64,000 nucleotides of DNA from JAPSGB01 sp963775185 (lineage in GTDB: Bacteria > Myxococcota_A > Polyangia > Polyangiales > Polyangiaceae), in the NCBI GenBank assembly GCA_963775185.1, contig CAVZIE010000006.1:124001-188000 (forward strand). The letters are read 5' to 3'. A model generated the notes under the pieces. That model was not told the origin of the DNA. It worked only from the letters and a program-made list of their open reading frames with translations, and searched no databases. The first letter of the stretch is position 1; each line of letters starts with the position of its first letter. Below are positions 53,051 to 62,309 of this stretch, piece after piece. Position numbers and translations under genes: made by a program.

Positions 53051-53359
53051 AAATCCCCTCATTTCAGGCAACGACCAAAGCACTGATTCCGCTGCGGTCC
53101 CGACCCATGGGAATGGCACAGGAAGAGCGGAAGGTCGGAAGATTTGGGGATGGAACGGACGAGGTGATCGGAGCGCCCGATTCACGAGGCGCAGGTCATC
53201 ACCTGCCTACGTTTTTCCCGCCTACCAGTTGGTCTGCTCGTCGACTTCAACGTCACCGCCCTGCGGAACGGCTTGCGACGGCTCACACCCGAACACCCCG
53301 AATCCTTGAAAACCTTCCGCTCTTCCGATCTTCCTGTGAAAACCCAAATGAGGGGATTT
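53051..53359. mobile_element. 309-bp MITE-like element with inverted ends
   Basis: Ends AAATCCCCTCATTT (53051-53064) and AAATGAGGGGATTT (53346-53359) are exact 14-base inverted repeats. A second inverted pair lies inside: GGAAGAGCGGAAGG (53121-53134) and CCTTCCGCTCTTCC (53314-53327). Base composition is visibly less GC-rich than the flanks. No convincing protein is encoded. The ATCCCCTCATT core also flanks the IS4-like transposase fragment at 47242 in the matching orientation, so a non-autonomous derivative of that IS is the simplest view. The rest of the 500-base gap between 52998 and 53500 holds only a dispersed-repeat copy. Confidence 0.6.
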
Positions 53360-53420
53360 TTCAGGGGCGGACGGGCTGGCGATAGGGCGACGTTTCCACG
53401 TGCTTCCGCGACTGCAGCGC

Positions 53421-53457
53421 GCGCCGCGGGATTCCGCGCCGGACCGGCATGAAACCC
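53421..53457 (+). repeat. Dispersed palindromic repeat, copy 18 (intergenic)
   Basis: GCGCCGCGGGATTCCGCGCC followed by GGACCGGCATGAAACCC. It is one of the best-preserved copies, 45 bases before the radical SAM gene. Confidence 0.85.
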
Positions 53458-53500
53458 GCCTGATCGACGATCGGGCACGGGCGCGGTACGATGACGAAGG

Positions 53501-55043
53501 ATGGAGCCGAAGACGCAGGTCGAGATCCAGCTCGGCCACATGTGCAACAACCGTTGCGTCTTCTGCGTCAGCGGGCAGCAGACGGCGTTCGGGCGCGCGC
53601 GGCCGCTGTCCGTCCAGCCGCTGCTCGATCGCGTGACGGAGGCGTTCGAGAGCGGGCACCGGAAGCTCACGATTCTGGGCGGCGAGCCGACGCTGCAGCC
53701 CGGCTTCAAGGACGTGGTGCGGCACGCGATCGCCCTCGGTTTCGAGGAGATCGTGCTGTTCACGAACGGCGTGAAGACGGCCCGCGAGGGCTTCGTGGAC
53801 GAGGTCATCGCGCTCGGCGGCAACTTCACGTGGCGCATCTCGATCCAGGGCGCGGACAAGCTGACGCACGAGCGCACGACGCAGAAGCCCGGCTCCTTCG
53901 ATCGCATCGTGCAGTCGATGGAGCATCTGCGCGCGAAGCAGCAGCGCACCACCGTCAACATGTGCGTCGTAAAGTCGAATTTCGAGTCGGTGGACGCGTT
54001 CCCGGCGCTGCTCGAGCGCTACGGCGTCCGGCAACTGCACCTGGACATGGTGCGTCCGCATGGACGCCGGCGAACGCTCGGAAGAGGATTTCGCAGCGAT
54101 GATCCCGCGCTACAGCGACATGGTGGCGCCGCTCCGCCGCATGGTCGCGGGCTTCGCCGACGGCTTCGACGTCAACATCGGCAACCTGCCGTATTGCATC
54201 GCGCCGGATCTCGCCCACGTGATCCACCACGACGGCGAGCGGACGGACACCATCGCCGTGGACGGCGAGAGCGATCTGAGCCGGCCCTGGAACAAGTACT
54301 TCGTCAAGCGTCGCGACAAGGGCAAGCCGCCGAGCTGCGCGGCGTGCGTGTTCGAGAGCCGTTGCAGCGGCGTGTTCGAGAAGTACGTCGAGCTCCACGG
54401 GACGAGCGAGCTTTTGCCGGTCACCCCCGCGATGCTGCGCGAGCACGACCCGGGGCTGCGTCACATGGCGCTGCACCTCGCGCCGGTCGTGGCCCACGTG
54501 GACGCGTGGACGCCGCCTGCGCCGTTCACTGGGGCGCACGCGCACGTCAGCAGCGACGCCGACGCGGTGGTCGTGCTCGCGGCCGGCGAGCAGCGCCTCG
54601 TGGCGCGGCTCGCTGCGCCCGGACAAGGCGCGGCGAGCTTCGATCTGTTCAGCGTGCAGATCGTCGAGCTCCCGCAGGATCGCGCGCTGGCGCGGCGCGG
54701 TCTCGAGCTGCTCTGGGCGAAGCTGTGCGAGAGCGGGCACAAGGTGCTGCATCCGCTCGGCCCCGACGCCATTGCCGGCGGCGCGACCCGCACCATCGCC
54801 GCGCGACTCGCGCGACTGAGGCAGCGCTCGCCGTTCGGCGCGCTCGAGTGGACCGCGCTCGAGCTCGGCGACGACGGCAAGCGAGCGGAGCTGTCGCTGC
54901 GCGGCCCGGCGGGCGAGAGCGCCGCGGTGTGGCTCGCCGACGACGACGGCCGCCCGCGCGGCGGCTATCGGCTGGACGACGACGCGCCGTCGCCGGCCAT
55001 CGTGGATGGTCTGCGCACGCTGATGACGGCGCTGCGGCCCTGA
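53501..55043 (+). pseudogene. Radical SAM protein with auxiliary Cys motif, single-base frameshift
   Basis: A radical SAM enzyme of unknown substrate. The iron-sulfur motif CNNRCVFC (Cx3Cx2C) is at residue 15, followed by KLTILGGEPTLQPGFKD and FTNGVKT. Near 54060 the frame moves by one extra base: LHLDMVRP is followed out of frame by DAGERSEEDFAAMIPRYSDM. The second part has GNLPYCIAPDL and CAACVFESRCSGVFEKY, resembling a SPASM/twitch-type auxiliary cluster region, then a C-terminal extension of about 200 residues with no known fold. Joined length is about 514 residues. Both halves look intact, so a sequencing error is as likely as decay. It ends one base from the convergent kinase stop. Confidence 0.8.
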
Positions 55044-55044
55044 G

Positions 55045-56529
<1,485 letters not shown>

Positions 56530-56574
56530 GGGCGACCGGACCCACGATAGCGCGACGTCGCCGGGGAGGCGACG

Positions 56575-57489
56575 TCACAGGTACCGCGAGAGCTCGACGA
56601 TGGCCTCGGGCGCCGCGGCGTCGCCGAGCAGCAGCGGCAGGCGGACCACGTCGGCGTCCACAGCCTCCAGGCGCACCAGGCTCTCCTCCTGCACGCGCTC
56701 GCGGATACTGCGCCGCACGCCGCACGCGATGGCCTCGTCGCCGGGCCGGGCGCGGTCGAGCTCGCGCGGCTCGAGCAGCAGCGTCCGCTCGGCGTGGCTG
56801 AACAGCGGCTCCAGCACGCCGTTGATGACGAGCTTCGCGATCGGCAGCCTGAGCTCGCCGCGCAGCACGTCGAGCAGCTCGAGCGTCTCGTTGGTCGGCA
56901 TGTCCTCCGGCAGCGTCACGACGACCACGCCGCTCTCGGCCGGATTCTGGAACATCTTCCACGCGCGCTCCGCGTCGCGCCTCAGCAGCCCCGGCGGGAC
57001 GATCTCCACGATCACCTTGGGCACGCGCAGCATGTCCAGACCGTGCCCCGTGGCCGGCGCGTCGAACAGCACGACGTCGAAGCGCGGCGAGCCGTCCGGA
57101 AGCTCCTCGACGGCGTGGTACCAGGCCTTGCCGAGCACGGCCCACTCGTAGAGCCCCGGCACCGCCTTGAAGAAGCTGCGCACGTACTTGTTGTCGAAGA
57201 CCGCGCCGTAGACCGCCTTGCTCTTCAGGATCATCTCGCCGTACTCGCTCATGGCGACGTCGGGCGTGATCCGGACCGCGTGGATGTTGTCGGCGATGAC
57301 GCGGATCCGCGTGTCGAGCGGCGACGTGCCGAAGAGCGCGGAGATGCGCTCCTTCTGGTCGGTCGCCGCGATCAGCACGCGCCGCCCACGCCCGGCAATG
57401 GACCGCGCCAGGGCCGCGGTCACCGTCGTCTTGCCCACACCGCCCTTGCCGGTGATGAACAGGAAACGGCGTTGGTCGAGGGCAGTCAT
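56575..57489 (-). CDS. ArsA/GET3-like ATPase
   Basis: A 304-residue cytoplasmic P-loop ATPase. The deviant Walker A is ITGKGGVGKTTVTAALA (residues 12-28), the switch regions include VVLFDAPATGHGLDMLRVP, and VVVVTLPEDMPTNETLEL follows. It lacks the second ATPase half of E. coli ArsA and the GET3 zinc CxxC, and there is no arsB/arsC nearby, so arsenite export is unlikely. Myxobacteria carry several such single-domain proteins of unknown role. It precedes the Ser/Thr kinase gene on the same strand, so regulation or partnership with the kinase is possible. Confidence 0.88.
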   Translation of the reverse strand: MTALDQRRFLFITGKGGVGKTTVTAALARSIAGRGRRVLIAATDQKERISALFGTSPLDTRIRVIADNIHAVRITPDVAMSEYGEMILKSKAVYGAVFDNKYVRSFFKAVPGLYEWAVLGKAWYHAVEELPDGSPRFDVVLFDAPATGHGLDMLRVPKVIVEIVPPGLLRRDAERAWKMFQNPAESGVVVVTLPEDMPTNETLELLDVLRGELRLPIAKLVINGVLEPLFSHAERTLLLEPRELDRARPGDEAIACGVRRSIRERVQEESLVRLEAVDADVVRLPLLLGDAAAPEAIVELSRYL

Positions 57490-57567
57490 CCTGACGCGGC
57501 GCTACATAGCACGGCCCGCGGGCGGGGCTGGCCAGCGGGGCGATCCGGGTCTAAGCCTGGGAGCGCG

Positions 57568-58215
57568 ATGCACCGCTCCACGCCGCCCGCGCTCCTGGCC
57601 GCCTCCACACTCGCCGCGATCCTCGCGGCCGTGGGCTGCAGCAAGCCCGACGTCCCCGCGCCCGCACCTGCGCCGTCCGCCAGCGCATCCGGCGCCTCCC
57701 CGGCGCGGCCGCCGCCGACGGAGAAGCGCGTCTTCCACGCTCCGCCGAGCGGTCCGATGCTGGGGATCCAGGCCGGCAAGGGCATCGGCGCGATCTTCCT
57801 CGGCGCCACGGTCGCCACGATCGAACGCCAGATGGCGCTGCCTTGCGACGTGAACACGAAGGACGTGTGCCGCTACTTCGGCCGCGCCGTCGAGTTCCAC
57901 ATGAAGGACGGCAAGCTGGTCCGCATCCTGGTCGAGCGCATCGACCGACCGGCGGGCAAGGACAAGAGCGGCATCGAGCGCAAGTACGGCGTGTTCCACG
58001 GTGCGATCCCGCCGGACATCAAGCTCGGCATGCTGCCGTGGGCCGTGCACCAGTACCTGGGCAAGCCGCTCTCCGTCACCCAGGTGTCCGGGGACAACCC
58101 GAACAACACGCGCTACGTCGAGCACTACAAGGGCATGGATCTCGAGTTCGACGAGCTCGGCCCAGGTCGCGTCGTGCTCGGCGGCGTGTGGATCCCCGGC
58201 GAGCCGCCGAAGTAG
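57568..58215 (+). CDS. Hypothetical lipoprotein
   Basis: A 215-residue exported lipoprotein. The signal peptide has the lipobox AVGC, followed by a Pro/Ala/Ser linker of about 35 residues. The globular part (GIGAIFLGATVATIERQMAL, DVCRYFGRAVEFHMKDGKLV, HQYLGKPLSVTQVSG) has the look of a small alpha/beta repeat protein: two similar units each run hydrophobic strand, threshold helix and a KLVRI-type strand. I do not recognise a named family. It is divergent from the ArsA-like gene and converges on the M17 N-domain gene with one base between the stops. Confidence 0.72.
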   Translation: MHRSTPPALLAASTLAAILAAVGCSKPDVPAPAPAPSASASGASPARPPPTEKRVFHAPPSGPMLGIQAGKGIGAIFLGATVATIERQMALPCDVNTKDVCRYFGRAVEFHMKDGKLVRILVERIDRPAGKDKSGIERKYGVFHGAIPPDIKLGMLPWAVHQYLGKPLSVTQVSGDNPNNTRYVEHYKGMDLEFDELGPGRVVLGGVWIPGEPPK

Positions 58216-58216
58216 C

Positions 58217-58738
58217 TCAGCGCCGCACGCGCCGCCGCTCCTGGATCATGTGCTGCGTGATCGAGCGCTGCGCTTCCGACGGCTCGATCAGCGTCCAGAC
58301 GTCGTGCTCCTGGCGGTTTCCCGCGCACTCGAGCAGGATGTCGGCGGCGCGCTCCGGCGCGATCGCGTCGATATGCCGCCCCGGCAGCTCCACCACGGCG
58401 CTGCGCACGCGCAGGCCCTCCGTCGTCGCGAGCATGCGCGCCACCACCGCCCGGAACACGCGCTCGTTGAAGTCCGCTCGCGCGCCGATGCCGAACAGCA
58501 CGATCTTGTCGAACGGCAGCTTGGGCTTGCCCGGTACGAGCAGCACCTCGCCCACCTCGCCGGTGGCGAAGCCCGATTCGACGAGCGACGAGATGCGTCC
58601 AGCCAGGCGCCAATCCACCAGCCCCGCCACACCGTGCGGCGGGCGGTCGTCGCTCGCGAGATTCGCGAGCAGCAGCTCGGTACCCGCGAGATCCAGGCGG
58701 CGCAAGCGCGGCGGAGAGAACCGGAGATCCACGATCAC
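58217..58738 (-). CDS. Stand-alone leucyl aminopeptidase (M17) N-terminal domain
   Basis: A 173-residue protein matching only the N-terminal macro-like domain of M17 leucyl aminopeptidase (DLAGTELLLANLASDDRPPH, GLVDWRLAGRISSLVESGF, GEVLLVPGKPKLPFDKIVLF). The C-terminal catalytic domain with its metal ligands is absent, and nothing following in the sequence encodes it. The GTG start overlaps the nusB stop by four bases, so it belongs to the rib-nusB operon. The isolated domain may bind nucleotides or nucleic acid, but this is inference. Confidence 0.8.
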   Translation of the reverse strand: MIVDLRFSPPRLRRLDLAGTELLLANLASDDRPPHGVAGLVDWRLAGRISSLVESGFATGEVGEVLLVPGKPKLPFDKIVLFGIGARADFNERVFRAVVARMLATTEGLRVRSAVVELPGRHIDAIAPERAADILLECAGNRQEHDVWTLIEPSEAQRSITQHMIQERRRVRR

Positions 58739-59175
58739 TCCGCGTCGGACGCGCTGCGGTCCGCGTCGGCGCGACCGCAGTCGTCGGCGATGCGATCGAG
58801 CACGCCGTTGACGAAGCTGCCGCTCTCCTCGGTCCCGAACCGCTTCGCGAGCTCGACGGCCTCGTCGAGGATCACCGCGCGCGGGATCTCCGGATGCTGC
58901 ATCAGCTCCCACGCGCCGAGGCGCAACAGATTGCGATCCACGCGCGTCATGCGCTCCAGGCGCCAGTTCTTGCTCGCGACGCGGATGCGCGCGTCGGTCG
59001 CCTCCAGATCGCCGGTCACGCCGCGCACCGTCTCGTCGGCGTACGCGCGATCCTCGGCGTCGCCGGGCAGCTCGCGCCAGAACTCGCGGATCACTTCCTC
59101 CACCGGCGAGCCAGTGGACTCGACGGCGTACAGCATTTGCAGAGCCGCTTCGCGGGCGGTGGTGCGAGCACCCAT
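58735..59175 (-). CDS. nusB: Transcription antitermination factor NusB
   Basis: A 146-residue RNA-binding factor that with NusE forms the boxA-binding core of the antitermination complex. Family marks: GARTTAREAALQMLYAVEST at the N-terminus, NWRLERMTRVDRNLLRLGAW in the middle, and ILDEAVELAKRFGTEESGSF followed by VNGVLDRIA near the end. It is usually directly after ribH; here a lipoprotein gene lies between them. The acidic C-terminal tail (DRSASDAE) is typical in length. Confidence 0.96.
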   Translation of the reverse strand: MGARTTAREAALQMLYAVESTGSPVEEVIREFWRELPGDAEDRAYADETVRGVTGDLEATDARIRVASKNWRLERMTRVDRNLLRLGAWELMQHPEIPRAVILDEAVELAKRFGTEESGSFVNGVLDRIADDCGRADADRSASDAE

Positions 59176-59222
59176 GGGAGCGGCGGATCGTGGAGGCGAT
59201 CGCCCCGGGGTGCAAGCCGGCG

Positions 59223-59726
59223 TCAGGATCCGCCGTCGGCCGCGCCGCCGTCGGCGTCCTCGTGCGGTACCAGGTTCAGCGGCAGGGCCACGTCGATGCA
59301 ACCGCCCGCCGGAGCCGGGAACGTCAGACCCAGGAAGATCTCGCGAATGCACGCGACCAGCTCCGGGTCGTCGATCTGCTGGTCCACGATCCGCGTCGCG
59401 CACACCGCGCCCTCGGAAGTGACCTGCAAGCCGACCACGATGCGACCGGTGATCGCGCGGTTTCGCTTGAGCGCCGCGTCGTAGCAGCGCTTGGCGTCCC
59501 CCGCGCGCACGCGCAAGGCCGTCACCAACGCCGGTGTGACCGTACCGGCGCACTGCGACAGGCACCCCGTCTCGACGTTCGCGCTCAGGTCCGACGGCGG
59601 CTCCTGCCCGCGAGCGGAAGCCGGCGCCGCCCGAGGGGGAAGATGCCGGTCCGGCGCGGCCGGCGTCGCGGCCCGTTCACCACCGCACGCTGCCAGGAAG
59701 CAGCACAGACACAGCCAACGCTTCAC
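59223..59726 (-). CDS. Lipoprotein with AgmX/PglI-type C-terminal domain
   Basis: A 167-residue exported lipoprotein. GTG 59726 opens KRWLCLCCFLAAC, with lipobox LAAC. After a Pro/Ala linker the C-terminal 95 residues (CYDAALKRNRAITGRIVVGL, ATRIVDQQIDDPELVACIRE, FPAPAGGCIDVALPLNLV) match the TonB-like domain found at the end of myxobacterial AgmX/PglI proteins. It lies between ribH and nusB with a four-base overlap to ribH, so it is part of the operon though unrelated in function. The linker contains a dispersed-repeat copy translated as APDRHLPP. Confidence 0.82.
   Translation of the reverse strand: MKRWLCLCCFLAACGGERAATPAAPDRHLPPRAAPASARGQEPPSDLSANVETGCLSQCAGTVTPALVTALRVRAGDAKRCYDAALKRNRAITGRIVVGLQVTSEGAVCATRIVDQQIDDPELVACIREIFLGLTFPAPAGGCIDVALPLNLVPHEDADGGAADGGS
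59642..59665 (-). repeat. Dispersed palindromic repeat, copy 20 (in CDS)
   Basis: GATGCCGGTCCGGCGCGGCC followed by GGCG. It is translated on the minus strand as AAPDRHLP in the linker of the AgmX-like lipoprotein, in the same reading frame as the copies in CapA (APDRHP) and the GspC-like protein (APHRHP). Confidence 0.85.
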
Positions 59727-60220
59727 AAGCCGGCGTCGTGGAGCGCCTTGCCGAGGGTCACCATCTCGATCGCGGCCATCGCCGCGTCGAACCCCTTGTT
59801 GCCGGCCTTGGTTCCCGCACGCTCCACCGCTTGCTCGATGGTGTCCGTGGTCAGTACGCCGAACGCGACCGGTACGGAGGTCTGCATCGACACCGTCGCG
59901 ACGCCCTTGGCGACCTCGCCGGCGACGTAGTCGAAGTGCGCGGTCGCGCCGCGGATCACGGCGCCGACGGCGACGATCGCGTCCACCTTGCCGGCGCGCG
60001 CGATGCGCGAGCACACCACCGGGATCTCCCACGAGCCCGGCACGCGCACGACGCTCACGTTCGCTGCATCGACGCCGTGGCGCAGCAGCGCGTCCACCGC
60101 GCCCTCCACCAGTCGTTCCACGACGAACGCGTTGAAGCGTCCGGCCACGATCGCGAAGCGCGCTCCGGCCGGCGCGACGAGCGAGCCCTCGATCGAGCGC
60201 GGGGTCGAGTCCTTGGACAT
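59723..60220 (-). CDS. ribH: 6,7-dimethyl-8-ribityllumazine synthase
   Basis: A 165-residue enzyme that condenses 3,4-dihydroxybutanone phosphate with the ribityl-aminopyrimidine to give lumazine, the penultimate step of riboflavin synthesis. Active-site segments are RFNAFVVERLVEGAVDAL, VRVPGSWEIPVV, VGAVIRGATAHFDYVAGEV, including the catalytic His, and FGVLTTDTIEQAVERAGTKA. The stop overlaps the next gene's GTG by four bases. It follows ribBA with an 86-base gap. Confidence 0.97.
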   Translation of the reverse strand: MSKDSTPRSIEGSLVAPAGARFAIVAGRFNAFVVERLVEGAVDALLRHGVDAANVSVVRVPGSWEIPVVCSRIARAGKVDAIVAVGAVIRGATAHFDYVAGEVAKGVATVSMQTSVPVAFGVLTTDTIEQAVERAGTKAGNKGFDAAMAAIEMVTLGKALHDAGL

Positions 60221-60306
60221 GCGATCACCAATCTACCCCAGCCGTGGCCGCGGTCCACCGACAACACCCGTTGTTTCCGGCACTTATGGAAGTGGCGGCG
60301 ATTATT

Positions 60307-61515
60307 TCAGCCGGCCCCGAGCGACACGCTCTCCACGACGTCCAGACCGTAGCCGTGGATGCCGGCGATCTTGCGCGGGTTGCTGGTCAAGAGCCGGATC
60401 CGGTGCAGCCCCAGCTCGCGCAGCACCTGCGCGCCCAGACCGTACTCGCGGAGCGTACCGCCGTGGGCGCGGGTCGGCGCGGCGAGCGGTTGGGCCACGG
60501 CGCTCGGCGAGCTCTTGCTCTCGCGGTGGGTCAACGCCTTGAGCTCGCTCGTCAGATCGCCGCGCGGCGGCAGGTACACGACCACGCCGCAGCACTCGCG
60601 TTCGATGGCGTCGATGGCCTCGTGCAAGTTGCGCCCGCCATCGTTGACGGTGGAGCTGAAGGTGTCGGCGAGGGTGGAGCCGCTGTGCATCCGGCACAGC
60701 GTCGGCCGCGTGCCGTCGAGCTTGCCCTTCACGAGCGCCAGGAACTGCCGGCGCTCGACGCTGGTCTCGTACACGATCGCGCGCCAGCTCGTGCCGGTGC
60801 GATCGAGCACGATGTCGCTCTCGTCGACGCGTTTGACCAGCTGCTCGGTCTGCAGCCGGTACGCGATCAAGTCGGCGATCGTCACGATCAACAGACCGTG
60901 CTCGCGCGCGAACTGCTCGAGATCCGGCATCCGCGCCATCGTGCCGTCGTCGTTCATGATCTCGCAGATCACGCCCGCCGGTGACAGCCCGGCCAGGCGC
61001 GCGAGATCGACGGAGCCCTCGGTCTGCCCCGCGCGCACCAGCACGCCGCCGCGCCGCGCCTTGAGCGGGAACACGTGGCCCGGCGTGACGATATCCTGCG
61101 GCTTCGTCTCCGGATCGATGGCGACCTTGACCGTGTGCGCGCGATCGGCGGCGCTGATGCCGGTGGTGACGCCCTCGCGCGCCTCGATGCTCACCGTGAA
61201 AGCCGTGCCGAGCGGCGGCCCCGCGCGCCGCGGTGCGGTCATCATCGGCAGCTCGAGCCGCTCGACTTGTTGCTCGGTGAGCGTCACGCAGATCAGACCG
61301 CGACCGTACTTCGCCATGAAGTTGATGGCCTCGGGCGTGATGTGCTCGGCGGCGAGCGTGAGGTCGCCTTCGTTCTCGCGGTCCTCGTCGTCCACCAACA
61401 CGACCATCTTGCCGGCGCGGATCGCGTCGATGGCCATGCTCACGCGCTCGAGCAGCGCGGGTTTGATGTCGAGGGCGCGGGGCGGGATGCTGGGAACCTC
61501 TTCGTCGTCTCGCAT
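60307..61515 (-). CDS. ribBA: RibBA-type protein: DHBP synthase with degenerate GTP cyclohydrolase II domain
   Basis: A 402-residue protein with two domains. Residues 1-220 are DHBP synthase (RibB), which makes dihydroxybutanone phosphate from ribulose 5-phosphate: VLVDDEDRENEGDLTLAAEH, VTPGHVFPLKARRGG and CEIMNDDGTMARMP are intact. Residues 225-402 align with GTP cyclohydrolase II, but the zinc-binding cysteines of GDVFGSLRCDCG are absent: the region reads HSGSTLADTFSSTVNDGG. It should therefore not open GTP. The layout is that of RibBX-like proteins. A working RibA must be encoded elsewhere. In RibB the usual GHTEA reads GQTEG; other RibB sequences may have it. It is 40 bases after ribE. 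Confidence 0.93.
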   Translation of the reverse strand: MRDDEEVPSIPPRALDIKPALLERVSMAIDAIRAGKMVVLVDDEDRENEGDLTLAAEHITPEAINFMAKYGRGLICVTLTEQQVERLELPMMTAPRRAGPPLGTAFTVSIEAREGVTTGISAADRAHTVKVAIDPETKPQDIVTPGHVFPLKARRGGVLVRAGQTEGSVDLARLAGLSPAGVICEIMNDDGTMARMPDLEQFAREHGLLIVTIADLIAYRLQTEQLVKRVDESDIVLDRTGTSWRAIVYETSVERRQFLALVKGKLDGTRPTLCRMHSGSTLADTFSSTVNDGGRNLHEAIDAIERECCGVVVYLPPRGDLTSELKALTHRESKSSPSAVAQPLAAPTRAHGGTLREYGLGAQVLRELGLHRIRLLTSNPRKIAGIHGYGLDVVESVSLGAG

Positions 61516-61555
61516 GATCTCCTACCGGCCTGCCCCCCGCGGAAGGCACCGCACG

Positions 61556-62194
61556 CTACATCAACCCGGCGCGCTCCAGGGCGGCCTGCAGCCCACCGGA
61601 CGACTCGCTGCCGGAGCTCTCCAGATAGCGCACCACGTAGCGGGCCAGCACGTCGACCTCCATGTTCAGCTCGCTGCCGGGCCGGATCGCGTGGAGGTTG
61701 GTCAGCTGTTGCGTGTGGGGAATCAGCATGATCTCGAAATCGTCGCCGGAGACGGCGTTGACCGTGAGCGACACGCCGTCGAGCGCCACCGAACCCTTGG
61801 CCGCGACGAACCGCGACAGCGCCTTGGGTGCCGCCACCCCGACGCGCAACGCGTCGCCGACGTTCGTGACAGAGGTCACGCGCGCCACGCCGTCGACGTG
61901 CCCGCTCACGAGATGGCCGCCCAGCCGATCGCCCAGCGCGAGCGATCGCTCCAGGTTCACCGCGCCGCCGATCGGCAGCCGCCCGAGCGTCGTCTTGTCG
62001 GCGGTCTCCAGCGACACATCGGCGTCGAAGCACCCCGCGCCGTGTGCCGCGACGGTCAGACAAACCCCGTTGACCGCGATCGACTCGCCGAGCTCCAGCG
62101 GACCGAGCCCGGTCGCGATGACCAGCCGATAGCCGGGCCCGCGACGCGCCCGCTCGCGGAGCGTTCCAGTCGTCTCCACCAAGCCCGTGAACAT
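61556..62194 (-). CDS. ribE: Riboflavin synthase alpha chain
   Basis: A 212-residue enzyme that converts two lumazines into riboflavin and the pyrimidine. The N-terminal FTGLVE and the two lumazine-binding repeats are visible: GESIAVNGVCLTVA in the first, GSVALDGVSLTVNAVSGDDF in the second, with GGHLVSGHVDGVARV between. ATG 62194 gives the family's MFTGLVE start; ATG 62203 would add three residues. It is the first gene of the operon ribE, ribBA, ribH, AgmX-like lipoprotein, nusB, M17-N. No ribD and no obvious FMN riboswitch precede it; the upstream spacer is only about 115 bases. Confidence 0.96.
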   Translation of the reverse strand: MFTGLVETTGTLRERARRGPGYRLVIATGLGPLELGESIAVNGVCLTVAAHGAGCFDADVSLETADKTTLGRLPIGGAVNLERSLALGDRLGGHLVSGHVDGVARVTSVTNVGDALRVGVAAPKALSRFVAAKGSVALDGVSLTVNAVSGDDFEIMLIPHTQQLTNLHAIRPGSELNMEVDVLARYVVRYLESSGSESSGGLQAALERAGLM

Positions 62195-62309
62195 GCGCTC
62201 CACCTAGCGCAATCGCGCCCGCGAGCCCACCAACGGAAAGCAGCCGGAGGGCGGGCTTGCCGGGCCGGGCGAAAGCCGGCACGCTCGGCCGCATCGCAAG
62301 CACGCTGTC

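Noticed and set aside
53314..53339. GCTCTTCCGATCT (53320-53332) equals the reverse complement of the common Illumina adapter core, suggesting adapter contamination.
   Set aside because: A related GGAAGAGCGGAAGG block occurs inverted at 53121 and both lie symmetrically inside a 14-base terminal inverted repeat, so a natural element explains it better. Checking reads for an assembly junction here would settle it.
52996..53385. A 129-codon open frame on the plus strand.
   Set aside because: It crosses the MITE-like element, has no recognisable motif and its composition does not resemble neighbouring genes.
56575..57489. ArsA-like ATPase as part of an arsenic resistance system.
   Set aside because: Single ATPase half, no arsB, arsC, arsD or arsR nearby; kept as a general ArsA/GET3-like ATPase.
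61020..61050. RibB motif GHTEA reads GQTEG, suggesting an inactive DHBP synthase.
   Set aside because: The other active-site motifs are intact and I believe Gln at this place occurs in other RibB sequences, so inactivity cannot be claimed. An alignment of RibB families would decide.
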